From: an uncultured Clostridia bacterium
Lineage (GTDB): Bacteria > Bacillota > Clostridia > Oscillospirales > Ruminococcaceae
NCBI GenBank assembly: GCA_945876755.1
Contig: CAMCPM010000001.1
Location: 124,001 to 188,000 of the forward strand
Length of the DNA: 64,000 nucleotides
Direction: 5' to 3'
Of this stretch, positions 28,118-38,218 are shown one piece after another. Positions within the stretch are counted from its first letter, which is position 1, and the number at the start of each line of letters is the position of its first letter. A model generated the notes under the pieces. That model did no database searches. It was not told the origin of the DNA and saw only the letters and a program-made list of their open reading frames with translations. Position numbers and translations under genes: made by a program.

Positions 28118-30736
28118 ATGAACGCACAAAAATTCACAAAAAAATCACTTGACGCAATCAATGAAGCTCAGAGTATTGCTATCGACTATCAAAATATGAA
28201 TGTCGAACAAGAACATCTTTTGTATGCGCTTATGACGCAGGAAAATGGTCTTATCTCCCAGCTTGTAACCAGAATCGGCGCTGACGCAGTTTCCGTAGAA
28301 AACTCACTTTCCGAAATGATAGGCTCTCTGCCTAAGGTAACCGGCAGCGGACGTGAAGCAAACACAGTTTATATTACTCAGGATGTGGACAAGTGCCTTA
28401 ACAAATCTGAGGACATTGCCAAAAATATGCACGACGATTTCATTTCCGTTGAACACATCATGCTTGCGCTTTTCGACACTGCAAATGACAGAATCAAAAA
28501 ACTGTTCAAAACATTTTCTCTTGACAAAAATAAATTTCTTGAAGTATTGAAAGATGTCCGCGGAAACCAGCGTGTAACAAGCGACAGCCCAGAGGATACC
28601 TACGACGTGCTGAAAAAGTACGGTCAGGACCTTGTGGAGCTTGCAAGGCAGAACAAGCTTGACCCTGTAATTGGCAGAGACAGCGAAATCCGTAACGTTA
28701 TACGCATTCTTTCCAGAAAGACGAAGAACAACCCTGTTATTATCGGCGAGCCGGGTGTCGGCAAAACCGCTATCGTTGAGGGACTTGCCCTGCGTATCGT
28801 CCGCGGCGATGTTCCCGACAATCTTAAAGACCGCAAGCTTTTCAGTCTTGATATGGGCAGCCTTATTTCGGGAGCAAAATTCCGCGGTGAGTTTGAAGAA
28901 CGTCTGAAAGCCGTACTGAACGAAGTCAAAAAATCCGACGGCAAAATTATTCTCTTTATTGATGAGCTGCACACCATTGTCGGCGCAGGCAAAACTGACG
29001 GCGCTATGGATGCAGGCAACCTGCTGAAACCTATGCTTGCAAGAGGCGAACTGCATTGTATCGGTGCAACGACCCTTAACGAGTACAGAAAATATATTGA
29101 AAAGGACCCTGCACTTGAAAGACGTTTCCAGCCGGTTATGGCTGACGAGCCTACCGTTGAGGACACCATTTCAATTCTCCGCGGACTCAAAGAACGCTAC
29201 GAAGTTTTCCACGGTGTAAAAATTCAGGACTCAGCGCTTATTACAGCAGCGGTACTGTCAAACCGTTACATCTCCGACAGATTTCTCCCCGATAAGGCCA
29301 TTGACCTTGTGGACGAAGCCTGTGCTTTGATTCGTACCGAGATGGATTCCATGCCTGCGGAAATGGACGACCTCGCAAGAAAGATCATGCAGCAAGAAAT
29401 TGCCGAGACTGCTCTTAAAAAAGAGGATGGCAAGCTTGCCGCAGAGGAACTTGCAGAAATCCAGAAAGAGCTTTCCGAAATGCGTGCAGAGTTCAACGAA
29501 ATGAAAGCACGCTGGGAAAACGAAAAAACTGCAATTTCCCGTTTGCAGAAGCTTCGTGAGGATATTGAGCAGACCAATGCGGATATTGCAAATGCAGAGA
29601 GAAATTACGATCTGAACAAGGCCGCCGAGCTTAAATACGGCAAGCTGCCTGCACTCAAAAAGGAACTTGAAGAAGCTGAAGCTGCTGCTGAAAAACAGAA
29701 AGAAAAGGCGGATAATCTTGTCCGTGACAAGGTTACTGATGAAGAAATTGCCCGAATCGTAGGCAGATGGACAGGTATTCCGGTTTCAAAGCTGATGGAG
29801 GGAGAGCGTGAAAAGCTGCTTAACCTTGACAAGATACTGCACCAGCGTGTTATCGGTCAGGACGAGGCTGTTCAAAAGGTCAGCGAAGCAATTCTCCGTT
29901 CTCGTGCTGGTATTCAGGACCCGGATCGTCCTATCGGTTCGTTCCTGTTTATGGGTCCTACGGGCGTTGGTAAGACCGAACTTGCAAAGGCTCTTGCACA
30001 GTCTCTTTTCGACGACGAACACAACATTGTCCGTATCGATATGACCGAATACATGGAAAAGCACAGTGTAAGCCGTCTTATCGGAGCGCCTCCGGGATAT
30101 GTTGGCTACGATGAGGGCGGACAGCTTACCGAGGCGGTGCGCCGCAAGCCATATGCGGTAGTGCTTTTCGACGAGGTTGAAAAGGCTCACCCTGATGTAT
30201 TCAATGTACTGCTGCAAATACTTGACGACGGACGTGTTACCGATTCACAGGGTAGAACAGTAGATTTCAAGAACACAATTATTATCCTTACCTCGAATCT
30301 CGGCTCGGACTACATTCTTGACGGTATTGACGAAAACGGTGTTATTTCCGATGAGGCAAGGGAGCAGGTAAACAAAGTTCTGAAAGGACATTTCCGCCCC
30401 GAGTTCCTGAACAGACTGGACGAGATCGTGTTCTACAAACCACTGACGAAAAATGAGATTTACCCCATTATCGACCTTATGCTGGGCGATTTGAGAGAAC
30501 GTCTCAAGAGCAAGCAGCTTGACGTTGCTGTTACGGATTCGGCAAAGGATTACATCGTAAAAGAAGGTTACGACCCCATTTACGGCGCAAGACCTCTGAA
30601 GCGGTTTATCCAGCGTAAGCTTGAAACTATGATTGCAAAGAAAATCATTGCTGATGACGTTGAGCCATACTCCGTTCTGAAAGTAGACTCCGATGGAAGT
30701 GACCTGACTCTTACCGCAGAAAAAGCAGCTGAATAA
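28118..30736 (+). CDS. clpB: ATP-dependent disaggregase ClpB
   Basis: 872 aa, hexameric AAA+ chaperone that pulls proteins from aggregates with DnaK. N-domain ~1-150. First AAA+ domain has Walker A GEPGVGKT (~204) and [13 protein letters not shown] coiled-coil middle domain spans ~410-530 (long Glu/Lys/Ala helices). Second AAA+ domain has Walker A GPTGVGKT (~607), [11 protein letters not shown] and the C-terminal D2-small region ending in EKAAE. The middle domain distinguishes it from ClpA/ClpC. The ATG at 28118 has AAAGGTGG upstream. A terminator follows. Confidence 0.97.
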   Translation: MNAQKFTKKSLDAINEAQSIAIDYQNMNVEQEHLLYALMTQENGLISQLVTRIGADAVSVENSLSEMIGSLPKVTGSGREANTVYITQDVDKCLNKSEDIAKNMHDDFISVEHIMLALFDTANDRIKKLFKTFSLDKNKFLEVLKDVRGNQRVTSDSPEDTYDVLKKYGQDLVELARQNKLDPVIGRDSEIRNVIRILSRKTKNNPVIIGEPGVGKTAIVEGLALRIVRGDVPDNLKDRKLFSLDMGSLISGAKFRGEFEERLKAVLNEVKKSDGKIILFIDELHTIVGAGKTDGAMDAGNLLKPMLARGELHCIGATTLNEYRKYIEKDPALERRFQPVMADEPTVEDTISILRGLKERYEVFHGVKIQDSALITAAVLSNRYISDRFLPDKAIDLVDEACALIRTEMDSMPAEMDDLARKIMQQEIAETALKKEDGKLAAEELAEIQKELSEMRAEFNEMKARWENEKTAISRLQKLREDIEQTNADIANAERNYDLNKAAELKYGKLPALKKELEEAEAAAEKQKEKADNLVRDKVTDEEIARIVGRWTGIPVSKLMEGEREKLLNLDKILHQRVIGQDEAVQKVSEAILRSRAGIQDPDRPIGSFLFMGPTGVGKTELAKALAQSLFDDEHNIVRIDMTEYMEKHSVSRLIGAPPGYVGYDEGGQLTEAVRRKPYAVVLFDEVEKAHPDVFNVLLQILDDGRVTDSQGRTVDFKNTIIILTSNLGSDYILDGIDENGVISDEAREQVNKVLKGHFRPEFLNRLDEIVFYKPLTKNEIYPIIDLMLGDLRERLKSKQLDVAVTDSAKDYIVKEGYDPIYGARPLKRFIQRKLETMIAKKIIADDVEPYSVLKVDSDGSDLTLTAEKAAE

Positions 30737-30748
30737 TTAAAAAATATA

Positions 30749-30786
30749 AAAAACGGTGAGGCTTCAAAAAAGTCTCACCGTTTTTT
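30749..30786 (+). terminator. Terminator of clpB
   Basis: AAAAACGGTGAGGCTT pairs with AGTCTCACCGTTTTTT around a short A-rich loop. Confidence 0.9.
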
Positions 30787-30793
30787 CACTTAT

Positions 30794-30880
30794 ACTAAAC
30801 GCCATTAGAATTATGGAGAAGAAATTTGCGTATACGTGGTTTTGTGCCGAGAAATTCCCATAATTCAATGGGTGTTTAGT
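30794..30880. repeat. Long imperfect inverted repeat
   Basis: Left arm 30794-30816 (ACTAAACGCCATTAG...TTATGG) and right arm 30858-30880 (CCATAATT...GTTTAGT) are complementary over ~20 positions around a 41-nt middle that also holds a smaller near-inverted AAATTT/AAATTC pair. It sits in the clpB-30882 gap. It could be a structured RNA, a small repeat element or a 3' UTR structure. Confidence 0.55.
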
Positions 30881-30881
30881 A

Positions 30882-31310
30882 TTATACCTCCGCTTCAATG
30901 ACCCATTTTCCTCCGCTGCGGATAAGCACCTTTGAAACATTTTCAATTTTAACGTGTTCCTCGTCATTGTAAACCGTCAAATCAAAGGATATTGAGTATC
31001 TTCCGCTGCTCAGCTTTTCCCTGCCGTTAAAACTTGCCGCCGCTTTAAATTCTTCGGTATCTTCCAGATTTTCGGCAATTGACTTTGCCGCAGTAAAATC
31101 TGTCTCATCAAGCTTTTGGGCAACATTGTCCGAAAAACACGCCGTATAAGAAGCAAAATCGTCTCTTTCAAGAGCAGTCAGATACTTGTCGATAAGCTTC
31201 ATCTGACCGCCAAGGTAGATATTTACTCCGAACAGCACGCACATTGCTATAGCGGCAGATATACAGAAAATTATTCCGATAAGCTTTCCTGCCGTAAGTT
31301 TTTTACTCAT
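30882..31310 (-). CDS. Membrane-anchored protein with NTF2/DUF4878-like domain
   Basis: 142 aa. One N-terminal TM helix (LIGIIFCISAAIAMCVLFGV, ~10-30) with the rest outside. The external part starts with a helix (IDKYLTALERDDFASYTACF) and continues with strands ending VLIRSGGKWVIEAEV, the pattern of small cone-shaped NTF2-like accessory domains. Function unknown. GGAGC precedes the ATG. It lies downstream of ilvD in the same direction, 36 nt away. Confidence 0.7.
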   Translation of the reverse strand: MSKKLTAGKLIGIIFCISAAIAMCVLFGVNIYLGGQMKLIDKYLTALERDDFASYTACFSDNVAQKLDETDFTAAKSIAENLEDTEEFKAAASFNGREKLSSGRYSISFDLTVYNDEEHVKIENVSKVLIRSGGKWVIEAEV

Positions 31311-31345
31311 TTATATGCTCCTTTTTCGCCTTTTCAGACTATATC

Positions 31346-33004
31346 TCAATCTTTTAAGATAGCACCCTGAGCGCCGGATGTAACAAGCTTTGCATAACGT
31401 TTGAGATAGCCGTGAAGTTCCTTCGTTTTCGGAGTAAACGCTGCAAGTCTGCGGTCGATCTCATCCTGCGGAACATCAAGTGTAATAGTATTTTCCGGAA
31501 TGTTTATGGAGATAATATCGCCCTCCTCAACAATGCCGATAACGCCACCCACAGCTGCTTCGGGAGAAATATGACCTATCGCTGCGCCGCGTGTTGCACC
31601 GCTGAAACGTCCGTCGGTAATAAGCGCAACCTTGCTGCCCAGACCCATACCCATAATTGCAGAGGTAGGATTGAGCATTTCACGCATACCGGGGCCGCCC
31701 TTTGGTCCCTCATATCGGATAACAACAACATCGCCCTCGTGGATCTTTCCGCCTGTGATAGCCGCCATAGCGTCCTCCTCGCAGTCGAAAACTCTTGCGG
31801 GACCGCTGTGTACAAGCATTTCCTCACATACTGCGGAACGCTTTACAACGCAGCTGTCGGGAGCAAGATTTCCTCTAAGCACTGCAATTCCGCCTGTAGT
31901 GCTGTACGGGTCGTCAATGGGACGGATAACGTTTGTATCCTTGTTTACGCAGCCTGCAATATTCTCGCCCACAGTCTTGCCCGTAGCGGTCATGCAGTCA
32001 AGGTTAAGCAGGTTCTTCTTGGAAAGCTCGTTCATTACCGCATAAACGCCGCCTGCCTCGTCAAGTTCTTCAATGTATGTATGTCCTGCAGGAGCAAGGT
32101 GGCAGAGGTTAGGAGTCTTTGAGCTTATCTCATTCGCCACGTCAAGGTTAATGTCAATGCCGCACTCATGTGCAATTGCAGGCAGATGAAGCATACTGTT
32201 CGTGGAGCAGCCAAGTGCCATATCAACTGTGAGAGCGTTCATAAACGCCTTTTCCGTCATAATATCAAGAGGTCTGATGTCCTTTTCAATAAGCTCCATA
32301 ATCTTCATACCTGCGTGCTTTGCAAGCTCAATACGCTGAGAATAAACAGCAGGAATAGTTCCGTTTCCGCCGAGAGCCATACCCAGAACCTCGGTAAGGC
32401 AGTTCATGGAGTTTGCGGTGTACATACCCGAGCATGAGCCGCAGGTAGGACAGCCCTTTTTCTCGTACTCTTCAAGCTTTGCCTCGTCGATAGTTCCTGC
32501 GGCAAATTTGCCCACAGCCTCAGAAATGCTGGAAAAGCTTGTTTTCTTGCCATCAACGCGTCCTGCAAGCATAGGACCTCCGCTTACGAAAATCGTAGGA
32601 ATGTTAAGTCTCGCCGCCGCCATAAGCAGACCCGGAACGTTTTTGTCGCAGTTTGGTACCATAACAAGGGCGTCAAAGCCGTGAGCAAGAGCCATAGCCT
32701 CGGTGGAATCGGCGATAAGGTCACGGGTAACCAGGGAATATTTCATACCCTTGTGTCCCATTGCAATGCCGTCGCAGACTGCAATTGCAGGGAAAACTAT
32801 GGGCGTACCGCCTGCCATTGCAACGCCTAGCTTTACGGCGTCAACAATCTTGTCGATGTTCATATGTCCCGGCACTATCTCATTGTAGGAGCTTACGATA
32901 CCGACCATAGGACGGCTTACCTCTTCATTTGTAAGACCCAATGCGTGGTAAAGCGCACGATGAGGCGCATTATTCGCGCCTTTTTTGATTGAATCGCTGT
33001 ACAT
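31346..33004 (-). CDS. ilvD: Dihydroxy-acid dehydratase
   Basis: 552 aa. Dehydrates 2,3-dihydroxy-isovalerate and 2,3-dihydroxy-3-methylvalerate in valine/isoleucine synthesis using an Fe-S cluster. Cluster Cys segments: [21 protein letters not shown] and [23 protein letters not shown] near the C-terminus holds the catalytic Ser loop. Length fits. Other ilv genes are not in the window. AAAGGAT precedes the ATG. Confidence 0.97.
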   Translation of the reverse strand: MYSDSIKKGANNAPHRALYHALGLTNEEVSRPMVGIVSSYNEIVPGHMNIDKIVDAVKLGVAMAGGTPIVFPAIAVCDGIAMGHKGMKYSLVTRDLIADSTEAMALAHGFDALVMVPNCDKNVPGLLMAAARLNIPTIFVSGGPMLAGRVDGKKTSFSSISEAVGKFAAGTIDEAKLEEYEKKGCPTCGSCSGMYTANSMNCLTEVLGMALGGNGTIPAVYSQRIELAKHAGMKIMELIEKDIRPLDIMTEKAFMNALTVDMALGCSTNSMLHLPAIAHECGIDINLDVANEISSKTPNLCHLAPAGHTYIEELDEAGGVYAVMNELSKKNLLNLDCMTATGKTVGENIAGCVNKDTNVIRPIDDPYSTTGGIAVLRGNLAPDSCVVKRSAVCEEMLVHSGPARVFDCEEDAMAAITGGKIHEGDVVVIRYEGPKGGPGMREMLNPTSAIMGMGLGSKVALITDGRFSGATRGAAIGHISPEAAVGGVIGIVEEGDIISINIPENTITLDVPQDEIDRRLAAFTPKTKELHGYLKRYAKLVTSGAQGAILKD

Positions 33005-33024
33005 TTTAATCTATCCTTTCATTA

Positions 33025-34041
33025 TTATTCTTCAAGGGTTGCACCTATTATTGTTCCGTTTTCTATGTAATATGCTTCAAGGTCTCCGTAAACAAGCCTT
33101 TCTTCCGAAAGTCCTTCTTCTGTTTCTGACCAGTTTACATACTCAACGTCAGTACCGTCTGCTGTGAATTTCACAAAGGCATATCCGTACCAATCTTCGG
33201 GTAAAGGCCAAACAGACTCTCCAAGAGGGTCAAGGTCGTTTTCTGTTATAACAAGAGTTTTTCCGCCGTATACGGAGCAGTCTCCGCCTGTATCGGAAAG
33301 CTTATTCAAGCTGCTTCGGCAATAAACAAGCGCATCAACAGCCTTTCCTATTCCGAACTGTACTTTTTCAGCAAAATCGTCGGAAGAATAAGCGTCTGCC
33401 GCAAATTCATTCAGTACACCCACAAGCTTGTCAAATGCTTCGGTAATATCTCCCCTGATGTTTGCCGTTACAGTTTTACCATCGGCACACATAATATTCA
33501 GACTGCAATTATTCAGCGGCATGGATGCATCATTATCGCCATTATTGTCGCTCCCGTTGTATTCTGCAATATTCATACCGTTGATAGTTTCGGTAAGCTT
33601 CATCACCTGCTTGTCTGTAATAAAGCCTGTTTCGTTTTTTTCGTTACTGCCCCACGCAATAATGTAAACCTGCGGATTTCTCGGGGAAATTTGGAAATAC
33701 AGATACTCGTTTGTTTCGGGATAATTATAAGTAAAATGAAGCTCGCTTATCATACCGATATTCTCATTTTTAGCAGCTGTTTCCGTATCAGGCGTTTTGC
33801 TTTCGATTGTCCGCACCGTTTCCTCAGCTAATTCGGAATATGCTTCCGACTGAGTTTCGGAAATCTGCACGGCTGCAAATTCGGTTTCCGAAGCACTTTC
33901 CAATACAGTTTCTTCTGTTTCAGACTCAATCAAATCGGTCAGCGATTCGGTTTGCTCCGTAATGACGTCAACGTTTTTTTTGCATGAAGAAAACGCCGCA
34001 CAAATTATAATTGCCATAATTGCTGCAATTGCTTTTTTCAT
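33025..34041 (-). CDS. Lipoprotein of unknown function
   Basis: 338 aa from the ATG at 34041 (GAGGTGAA upstream; a GTG nine bases earlier overlaps that site). A lipobox near FSSC follows a short signal peptide. Residues ~25-90 form a Glu/Thr/Ser-rich linker. The remaining ~240 residues are a folded outer domain with Trp, Tyr and Asp. Not recognised. It lies in the ilvD-glk leftward series. Confidence 0.75.
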   Translation of the reverse strand: MKKAIAAIMAIIICAAFSSCKKNVDVITEQTESLTDLIESETEETVLESASETEFAAVQISETQSEAYSELAEETVRTIESKTPDTETAAKNENIGMISELHFTYNYPETNEYLYFQISPRNPQVYIIAWGSNEKNETGFITDKQVMKLTETINGMNIAEYNGSDNNGDNDASMPLNNCSLNIMCADGKTVTANIRGDITEAFDKLVGVLNEFAADAYSSDDFAEKVQFGIGKAVDALVYCRSSLNKLSDTGGDCSVYGGKTLVITENDLDPLGESVWPLPEDWYGYAFVKFTADGTDVEYVNWSETEEGLSEERLVYGDLEAYYIENGTIIGATLEE

Positions 34042-34057
34042 ACCGTTCACCTCAAGG

Positions 34058-34618
34058 TCAGTCTCCGAAATATTTTCTGTACTTCATTATATAGTCATAA
34101 GCAAGCAAGGAAAATTTCTCATCGCTGAATACGTCATAAAATTCTTTGTCAGACTTTTCATATTCTCCACTGCTGCTGAAATCAAGAAAATCGTTTATAC
34201 TTCGTCCGGTTGGCTTTTTTCCGCTATCATAGTTGATTTTAAGCGCCTGTTCAATAATCTCCGCAGGTTTGGAAAATCCGATAGCACGAAAACCCTCTGC
34301 GCCTGCCCCTATAAAATCACGGGAGGTATTAAAAAATGCCTGTGCAAAGCCGCCGTTTATAATCTCTTTTGCCACATAATCGGCGCAGTAAACATTAAGA
34401 CAGGGCGTGGGCAGAGAGTTTATAACCCTGCCCATGTCCGACCAGTCATCAGCAAACTTGCCCTCGACCCAGCAAGTAACAGCAAGAACAAGTTCTTCCT
34501 TCGGAATACTGTCAAGCTCTGCCTTTTTGAGCTTTTTATATTTTTCCTGCTTTGCAATAAAGCTGTCAATGTCGGTGTATGATGACAAAAAATCAAATTT
34601 GCTCATTATTATGACCAT
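34058..34618 (-). CDS. DMP19-family (DUF4375) protein
   Basis: ~186 aa, soluble. ELVLAVTCWVEGKFADD, then NVYCADYVAKEIINGGFAQAFFNTS and a GFSKPAEIIEQAL segment match the DMP19/DUF4375 pattern (NGGFxQFFxN motif), a family of unclear role often near antiphage or immunity genes. ATGs at 34618 and 34606 are both possible. The only strong Shine-Dalgarno (GGAGG near 34633) is 20-30 nt upstream, with a small hairpin ATATTCC/GGGAATAT between. Confidence 0.75.
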   Translation of the reverse strand: MVIIMSKFDFLSSYTDIDSFIAKQEKYKKLKKAELDSIPKEELVLAVTCWVEGKFADDWSDMGRVINSLPTPCLNVYCADYVAKEIINGGFAQAFFNTSRDFIGAGAEGFRAIGFSKPAEIIEQALKINYDSGKKPTGRSINDFLDFSSSGEYEKSDKEFYDVFSDEKFSLLAYDYIMKYRKYFGD

Positions 34619-34724
34619 ATTCCCAACAAGGAATATGTGTCCTCCTCTCTATACGATATTTTGTTTTCCAATTTACAAATCAGAAAACAAAACTCGCAGT
34701 TTGAAAACAAAGCTTTTCAAACTT

Positions 34725-35678
34725 TTACTCCGCATTTCCGAGGAAAGCTGCTCCTATGATACCTGCATCGTTACCAAGCTCTGCAACTGTAATTTTCGTG
34801 TTGCAGTCGAGCATTCTGGTGTAGACCTCTTTTGCCACAAGTTCCTTGAGAGGCAGCATAAGAGGGTCGCCCTCGTTGCAAACTCCTCCGCCGATGCAAA
34901 GAATATCGGGCTGGAAAATATTTATTACGCTTGTAATACCGCTTGCAAGGTACTTGATATACTTGTCTACGACTTCCTTGCCTGCCTTGTCTCCTGCACG
35001 CATTGCATCAAAAGCGTGACGTGCGGAGGAATGACCGTCCTTTGCAGCATAGTCAGCCATAATGCTGTCGGGATGGTCTGCGATAGCCTGCTTTGTCATA
35101 TTGATAAGACCTGTTGCGGATGAGAACACCTCAAAGCAGCCCTTTCTTCCGCAGGTACACTGAGGTCCGTCTACCTCAATAACCATATGACCTATTTCCG
35201 TACCTGCAAGATTTCTGCCGGTAAAAATTTTGCCGTCAATAATTACGCCAGCGCCTACGCCGGTACCGAGAGTAATACAAACAGCATCTGTAGCTCCCTT
35301 TGCCGCACCGGCAACAAACTCGCCGTAAGCCGCAGCATTTGCATCGTTTGCAACATAAACAGGCTTGTTAATATGTTCCTGAATGTACTTTCTGATAGGT
35401 ACATTCTCAAAGCCGAGATTGTTGGAATAAGGGATCATACCGTTCACATTATCTGCAATTCCGGGAGTACCAACGCCTATCCACTCAATTTCGTCAACGG
35501 AAATTCCTGCATCCTTGCAAGCTTCAATGCTGACCTTTGCCATATCGTCTGCAATTTCCTTTGCAGGACGGGGACAAAGAGTTTTGGTCTTAGCCTTACC
35601 TATGATCTCAAACTTTTCGTTGACAACTCCTGCCTTAATGTTTGTTCCGCCAAGGTCGATACCAATGTAATACTTCAT
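34725..35678 (-). CDS. glcK: Glucokinase, ROK family
   Basis: 317 aa. Phosphorylates glucose to glucose 6-phosphate with ATP. Phosphate-1 motif DLGGTNIKAG at the N-terminus, VANDANAAAYGE with the catalytic Asp, LGTGVGAGVI, the ROK zinc site CTCGRKGC and HMVIE. No DNA-binding N-terminus, so it is an enzyme and not a NagC/XylR repressor. It stands in a leftward run with a MATE pump and manA. AAGGAGA precedes the ATG. Confidence 0.92.
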   Translation of the reverse strand: MKYYIGIDLGGTNIKAGVVNEKFEIIGKAKTKTLCPRPAKEIADDMAKVSIEACKDAGISVDEIEWIGVGTPGIADNVNGMIPYSNNLGFENVPIRKYIQEHINKPVYVANDANAAAYGEFVAGAAKGATDAVCITLGTGVGAGVIIDGKIFTGRNLAGTEIGHMVIEVDGPQCTCGRKGCFEVFSSATGLINMTKQAIADHPDSIMADYAAKDGHSSARHAFDAMRAGDKAGKEVVDKYIKYLASGITSVINIFQPDILCIGGGVCNEGDPLMLPLKELVAKEVYTRMLDCNTKITVAELGNDAGIIGAAFLGNAE

Positions 35679-35693
35679 AACCTTTTCTCCTTT

Positions 35694-37091
35694 TTATTCA
35701 TCGTTTTTGACTATATTGCGCAGCCATATGCCTTTTTTAATAAGGATAAAGCCTATTGTAACCTTTATTATATCAATAAACTGACAACAGAAATAAATTT
35801 TCCTTATGTCAAAGTCCGTAAAGCTGACCAGCAGCAAAGCTGACGGAATAGTTACCGCCCACACATAAGCGCTGTCAAACAGGAACGTAACAAGAGTACG
35901 CCCTCCCGAACGAAGGGTAAAATATGCCGCATGCATAAACGCCGCAAGAGGCATGAAAAGTCCCGAAATCATAATCAGTGTTGACGCAAGATCTCGCACC
36001 TGCTCAGTAGTATTATAAAACATCGGGAACACGCCGGAAAGCGCAGCCATAAGTCCACCTGTGACAAGTCCTGCCACAACGGTAAAAGCGATAAGCCGTG
36101 TGTCAGTTTCCTTTGCTCGCTTCATATCCCCTGCTCCAAGTATCTGTCCGACTATAATTCCAACAGAGTTGCCAAGAGCAATGAATATTACTCCAAACAA
36201 ATTAAATATCGTGGAGGAAATATTTGTTGCCGCAACCACTTCAAGTCCTTTTCGTGAGTAGCACTGGTTAAGAACTGCCATTCCGGATGACCAAAGGAAC
36301 TCGTTTACAGCAAGTGGAAGTCCGCTTATAATTATTTTCTTTACAAGACCTGCAGGAATTTTCATGCTTCTGAATGCGCCCGTAATAAATTCGTTTATAT
36401 AGCTGTTGGCGTGAGTCCAAGCAACAACTATTACACACTCGGCAAAACGGGCTATGACCGTTGCAAGTGCCGCACCCTTTACTCCCATTGCAGGAAGTCC
36501 AAGCTTACCGAAAATAAGTACCCAGTCAAGCACAAGATTTATCAGCACAGCCGCAAGTCCGGCAAACATTGGCGGAAGAGTCTTATTTGTTTCACGCAGG
36601 GTCGAAGCGTATATTTGAGTCACCGTAAACGGGACAAGTCCAATAAGCATTATGCTTAGGTATTCCTGTCCAGACTGTAATGTAAGTGCCTTATTACCCT
36701 CTGCGCCGTCACCCTTCAGATACATTGTAATAAGCTCTGTACCGAAAATCGAAAGCACCGCTACTCCTACAGCAAGGATAACCAGTCCCGAAATGGCCTT
36801 GAATCGGAATGTATCTCTTACTCCATCCATGCTGCCCTTACCGAAAAACTGTGCGCCAAAAATTCCCGGTCCTGCAAGTGTTCCGAAAACACAAAGGCTG
36901 AACACGAAAATAAGCTGGTTAATAATGGCCGTACCCGACATCTGCTCAGTACCAAGCTGACCGACCATTATGTTGTCCAGCAGTGCTACAAAGTTTGTAA
37001 TGCCGTTCTGTATCATAATTGGAACGGCTATAAGAAAAACATTTTTATAAAACTGTTTATCGCCTAAAAATCTATTTGCTTTTATTTCCAT
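35694..37091 (-). CDS. MATE family efflux transporter
   Basis: 465 aa with twelve predicted TM helices in two six-helix halves. MATE pumps export drugs or metabolites using H+ or Na+. N-terminal FLIAVPIMIQNGITNFVALLDNIMVGQLG and mid-protein repeats (the second half starting near VKKIIISGLPLAVNEFLWS) fit. Substrate unknown. AAAGGAC precedes the ATG. A second MATE gene is at 40655-42025, moderately different. Confidence 0.92.
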   Translation of the reverse strand: MEIKANRFLGDKQFYKNVFLIAVPIMIQNGITNFVALLDNIMVGQLGTEQMSGTAIINQLIFVFSLCVFGTLAGPGIFGAQFFGKGSMDGVRDTFRFKAISGLVILAVGVAVLSIFGTELITMYLKGDGAEGNKALTLQSGQEYLSIMLIGLVPFTVTQIYASTLRETNKTLPPMFAGLAAVLINLVLDWVLIFGKLGLPAMGVKGAALATVIARFAECVIVVAWTHANSYINEFITGAFRSMKIPAGLVKKIIISGLPLAVNEFLWSSGMAVLNQCYSRKGLEVVAATNISSTIFNLFGVIFIALGNSVGIIVGQILGAGDMKRAKETDTRLIAFTVVAGLVTGGLMAALSGVFPMFYNTTEQVRDLASTLIMISGLFMPLAAFMHAAYFTLRSGGRTLVTFLFDSAYVWAVTIPSALLLVSFTDFDIRKIYFCCQFIDIIKVTIGFILIKKGIWLRNIVKNDE

Positions 37092-37118
37092 AACGCCTGT
37101 AAAGTCCTTTCACGGGCG

Positions 37119-38078
37119 TTAGTCGATACGAGTCAGCACCGCCTTGCATTCGCCCGATATTGTATATTTTCCACAGCCTGCCGGAATAAATACAGTCTCG
37201 CCCTTTTTCAGAGTGATCTCATTTTCACTGCAGACAAGCTTAACTTCTCCCTCAAGATTAAGTATGCACTCAAAGGAGGTTTCATCGGCGTTGAAGCACG
37301 CCTCTTTTTCAATATCAACGGAATAAACCGTGAAGTATTCACACTTTGAAAGCAGACGCTTTACTGCGCCGTTTTCCTCAAATGAATCGGTTACGGGATA
37401 AGGCTTTGCAGGACAAAGCTTTGTAACATCAACAGCCTTGTCAATGTGCAGCTGTCTAGGCTTGCCGTCGGCACCGACTCTGCCGTAGTCGTAGATACGG
37501 TATGTAGTGTTTGAATTCTGCTGTATCTCAGCGATAAGTATACCCTTTCCGATAGCATGGAGAGTTCCCGACTCGATAAAGAACACGTCTCCCTTTTTAA
37601 CGGGAACGGATTGTGTAATTTCAAGCAGAGTGTTGTTCTGTATTCTTTCCGCAAATTCTTCCTTGCTGACTTCCTTTTTGAAGCCGTAAAGAAGCTCCGC
37701 GCCCTCGTCGCAGTCCACTATATACCACATTTCCGTTTTGCCGTACTCTCCCTCTACACGCTGTGCATACTCGTTATCGGGGTGTACCTGAACCGAAAGA
37801 TTGTCTTTTGCGTCAATAAGCTTAATAAGGATAGGAAACTGCTCAAAACGTGCGCAGTTTGTTCCGAGAACAGACTTACCCTCAGCTTCAATATACTGTG
37901 CAAGAGTTTTTCCTGCATATTCGCCGTTTGCAACAACAGAGTTTCCGTCCTTATGGCAGGAAAGCTCCCAGCTTTCGGCAACCTTGTCAAAATCGCAGTC
38001 CTTGCCGAAATCGTCACGGAGACGTGTTCCGCCCCAAAGATAGTCTTTAAATGCAGGTTTTAGCTTTAATGGATACAT
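37119..38078 (-). CDS. manA: Mannose-6-phosphate isomerase, class I
   Basis: 319 aa. Interconverts mannose 6-phosphate and fructose 6-phosphate; zinc enzyme. Conserved PAFKDYLWGG at the N-terminus, zinc ligands in VQVHPDNEYA and in the HAIGKGILIAEIQQNSN segment, and RIYDYGR. The short ~320-aa class-I form of Firmicutes. GGGAGGAAT precedes the ATG at 38078. It lies upstream of the MATE gene in the same direction. Confidence 0.94.
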   Translation of the reverse strand: MYPLKLKPAFKDYLWGGTRLRDDFGKDCDFDKVAESWELSCHKDGNSVVANGEYAGKTLAQYIEAEGKSVLGTNCARFEQFPILIKLIDAKDNLSVQVHPDNEYAQRVEGEYGKTEMWYIVDCDEGAELLYGFKKEVSKEEFAERIQNNTLLEITQSVPVKKGDVFFIESGTLHAIGKGILIAEIQQNSNTTYRIYDYGRVGADGKPRQLHIDKAVDVTKLCPAKPYPVTDSFEENGAVKRLLSKCEYFTVYSVDIEKEACFNADETSFECILNLEGEVKLVCSENEITLKKGETVFIPAGCGKYTISGECKAVLTRID

Positions 38079-38180
38079 ATATAATTCCTCCCGTTTCAAT
38101 ACATAAAAATTCATTTTAAATTATATCACAAATACCTCTCCGTGTCAATGAAACGTATCTTAAAATGAAATAAATATGAC

Positions 38181-38209
38181 TTGAAAAAATATAAGTAATG
38201 TGCTACAAT
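38181..38209 (+). promoter_or_regulatory. Promoter giving a near-leaderless mRNA
   Basis: TTGAAA (38181-38186), 17 nt, TACAAT (38204-38209). Transcription would begin near 38216, only ~3 nt before the ATG at 38219. Confidence 0.75.
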
Positions 38210-38218
38210 GTTTATATT

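Noticed and set aside
31412-32122. Long opposite-strand ORFs inside ilvD, clpB, nspC, hydS and others
   Set aside because: They lie entirely inside strongly supported genes, lack ribosome sites and reflect codon bias of the real frame.
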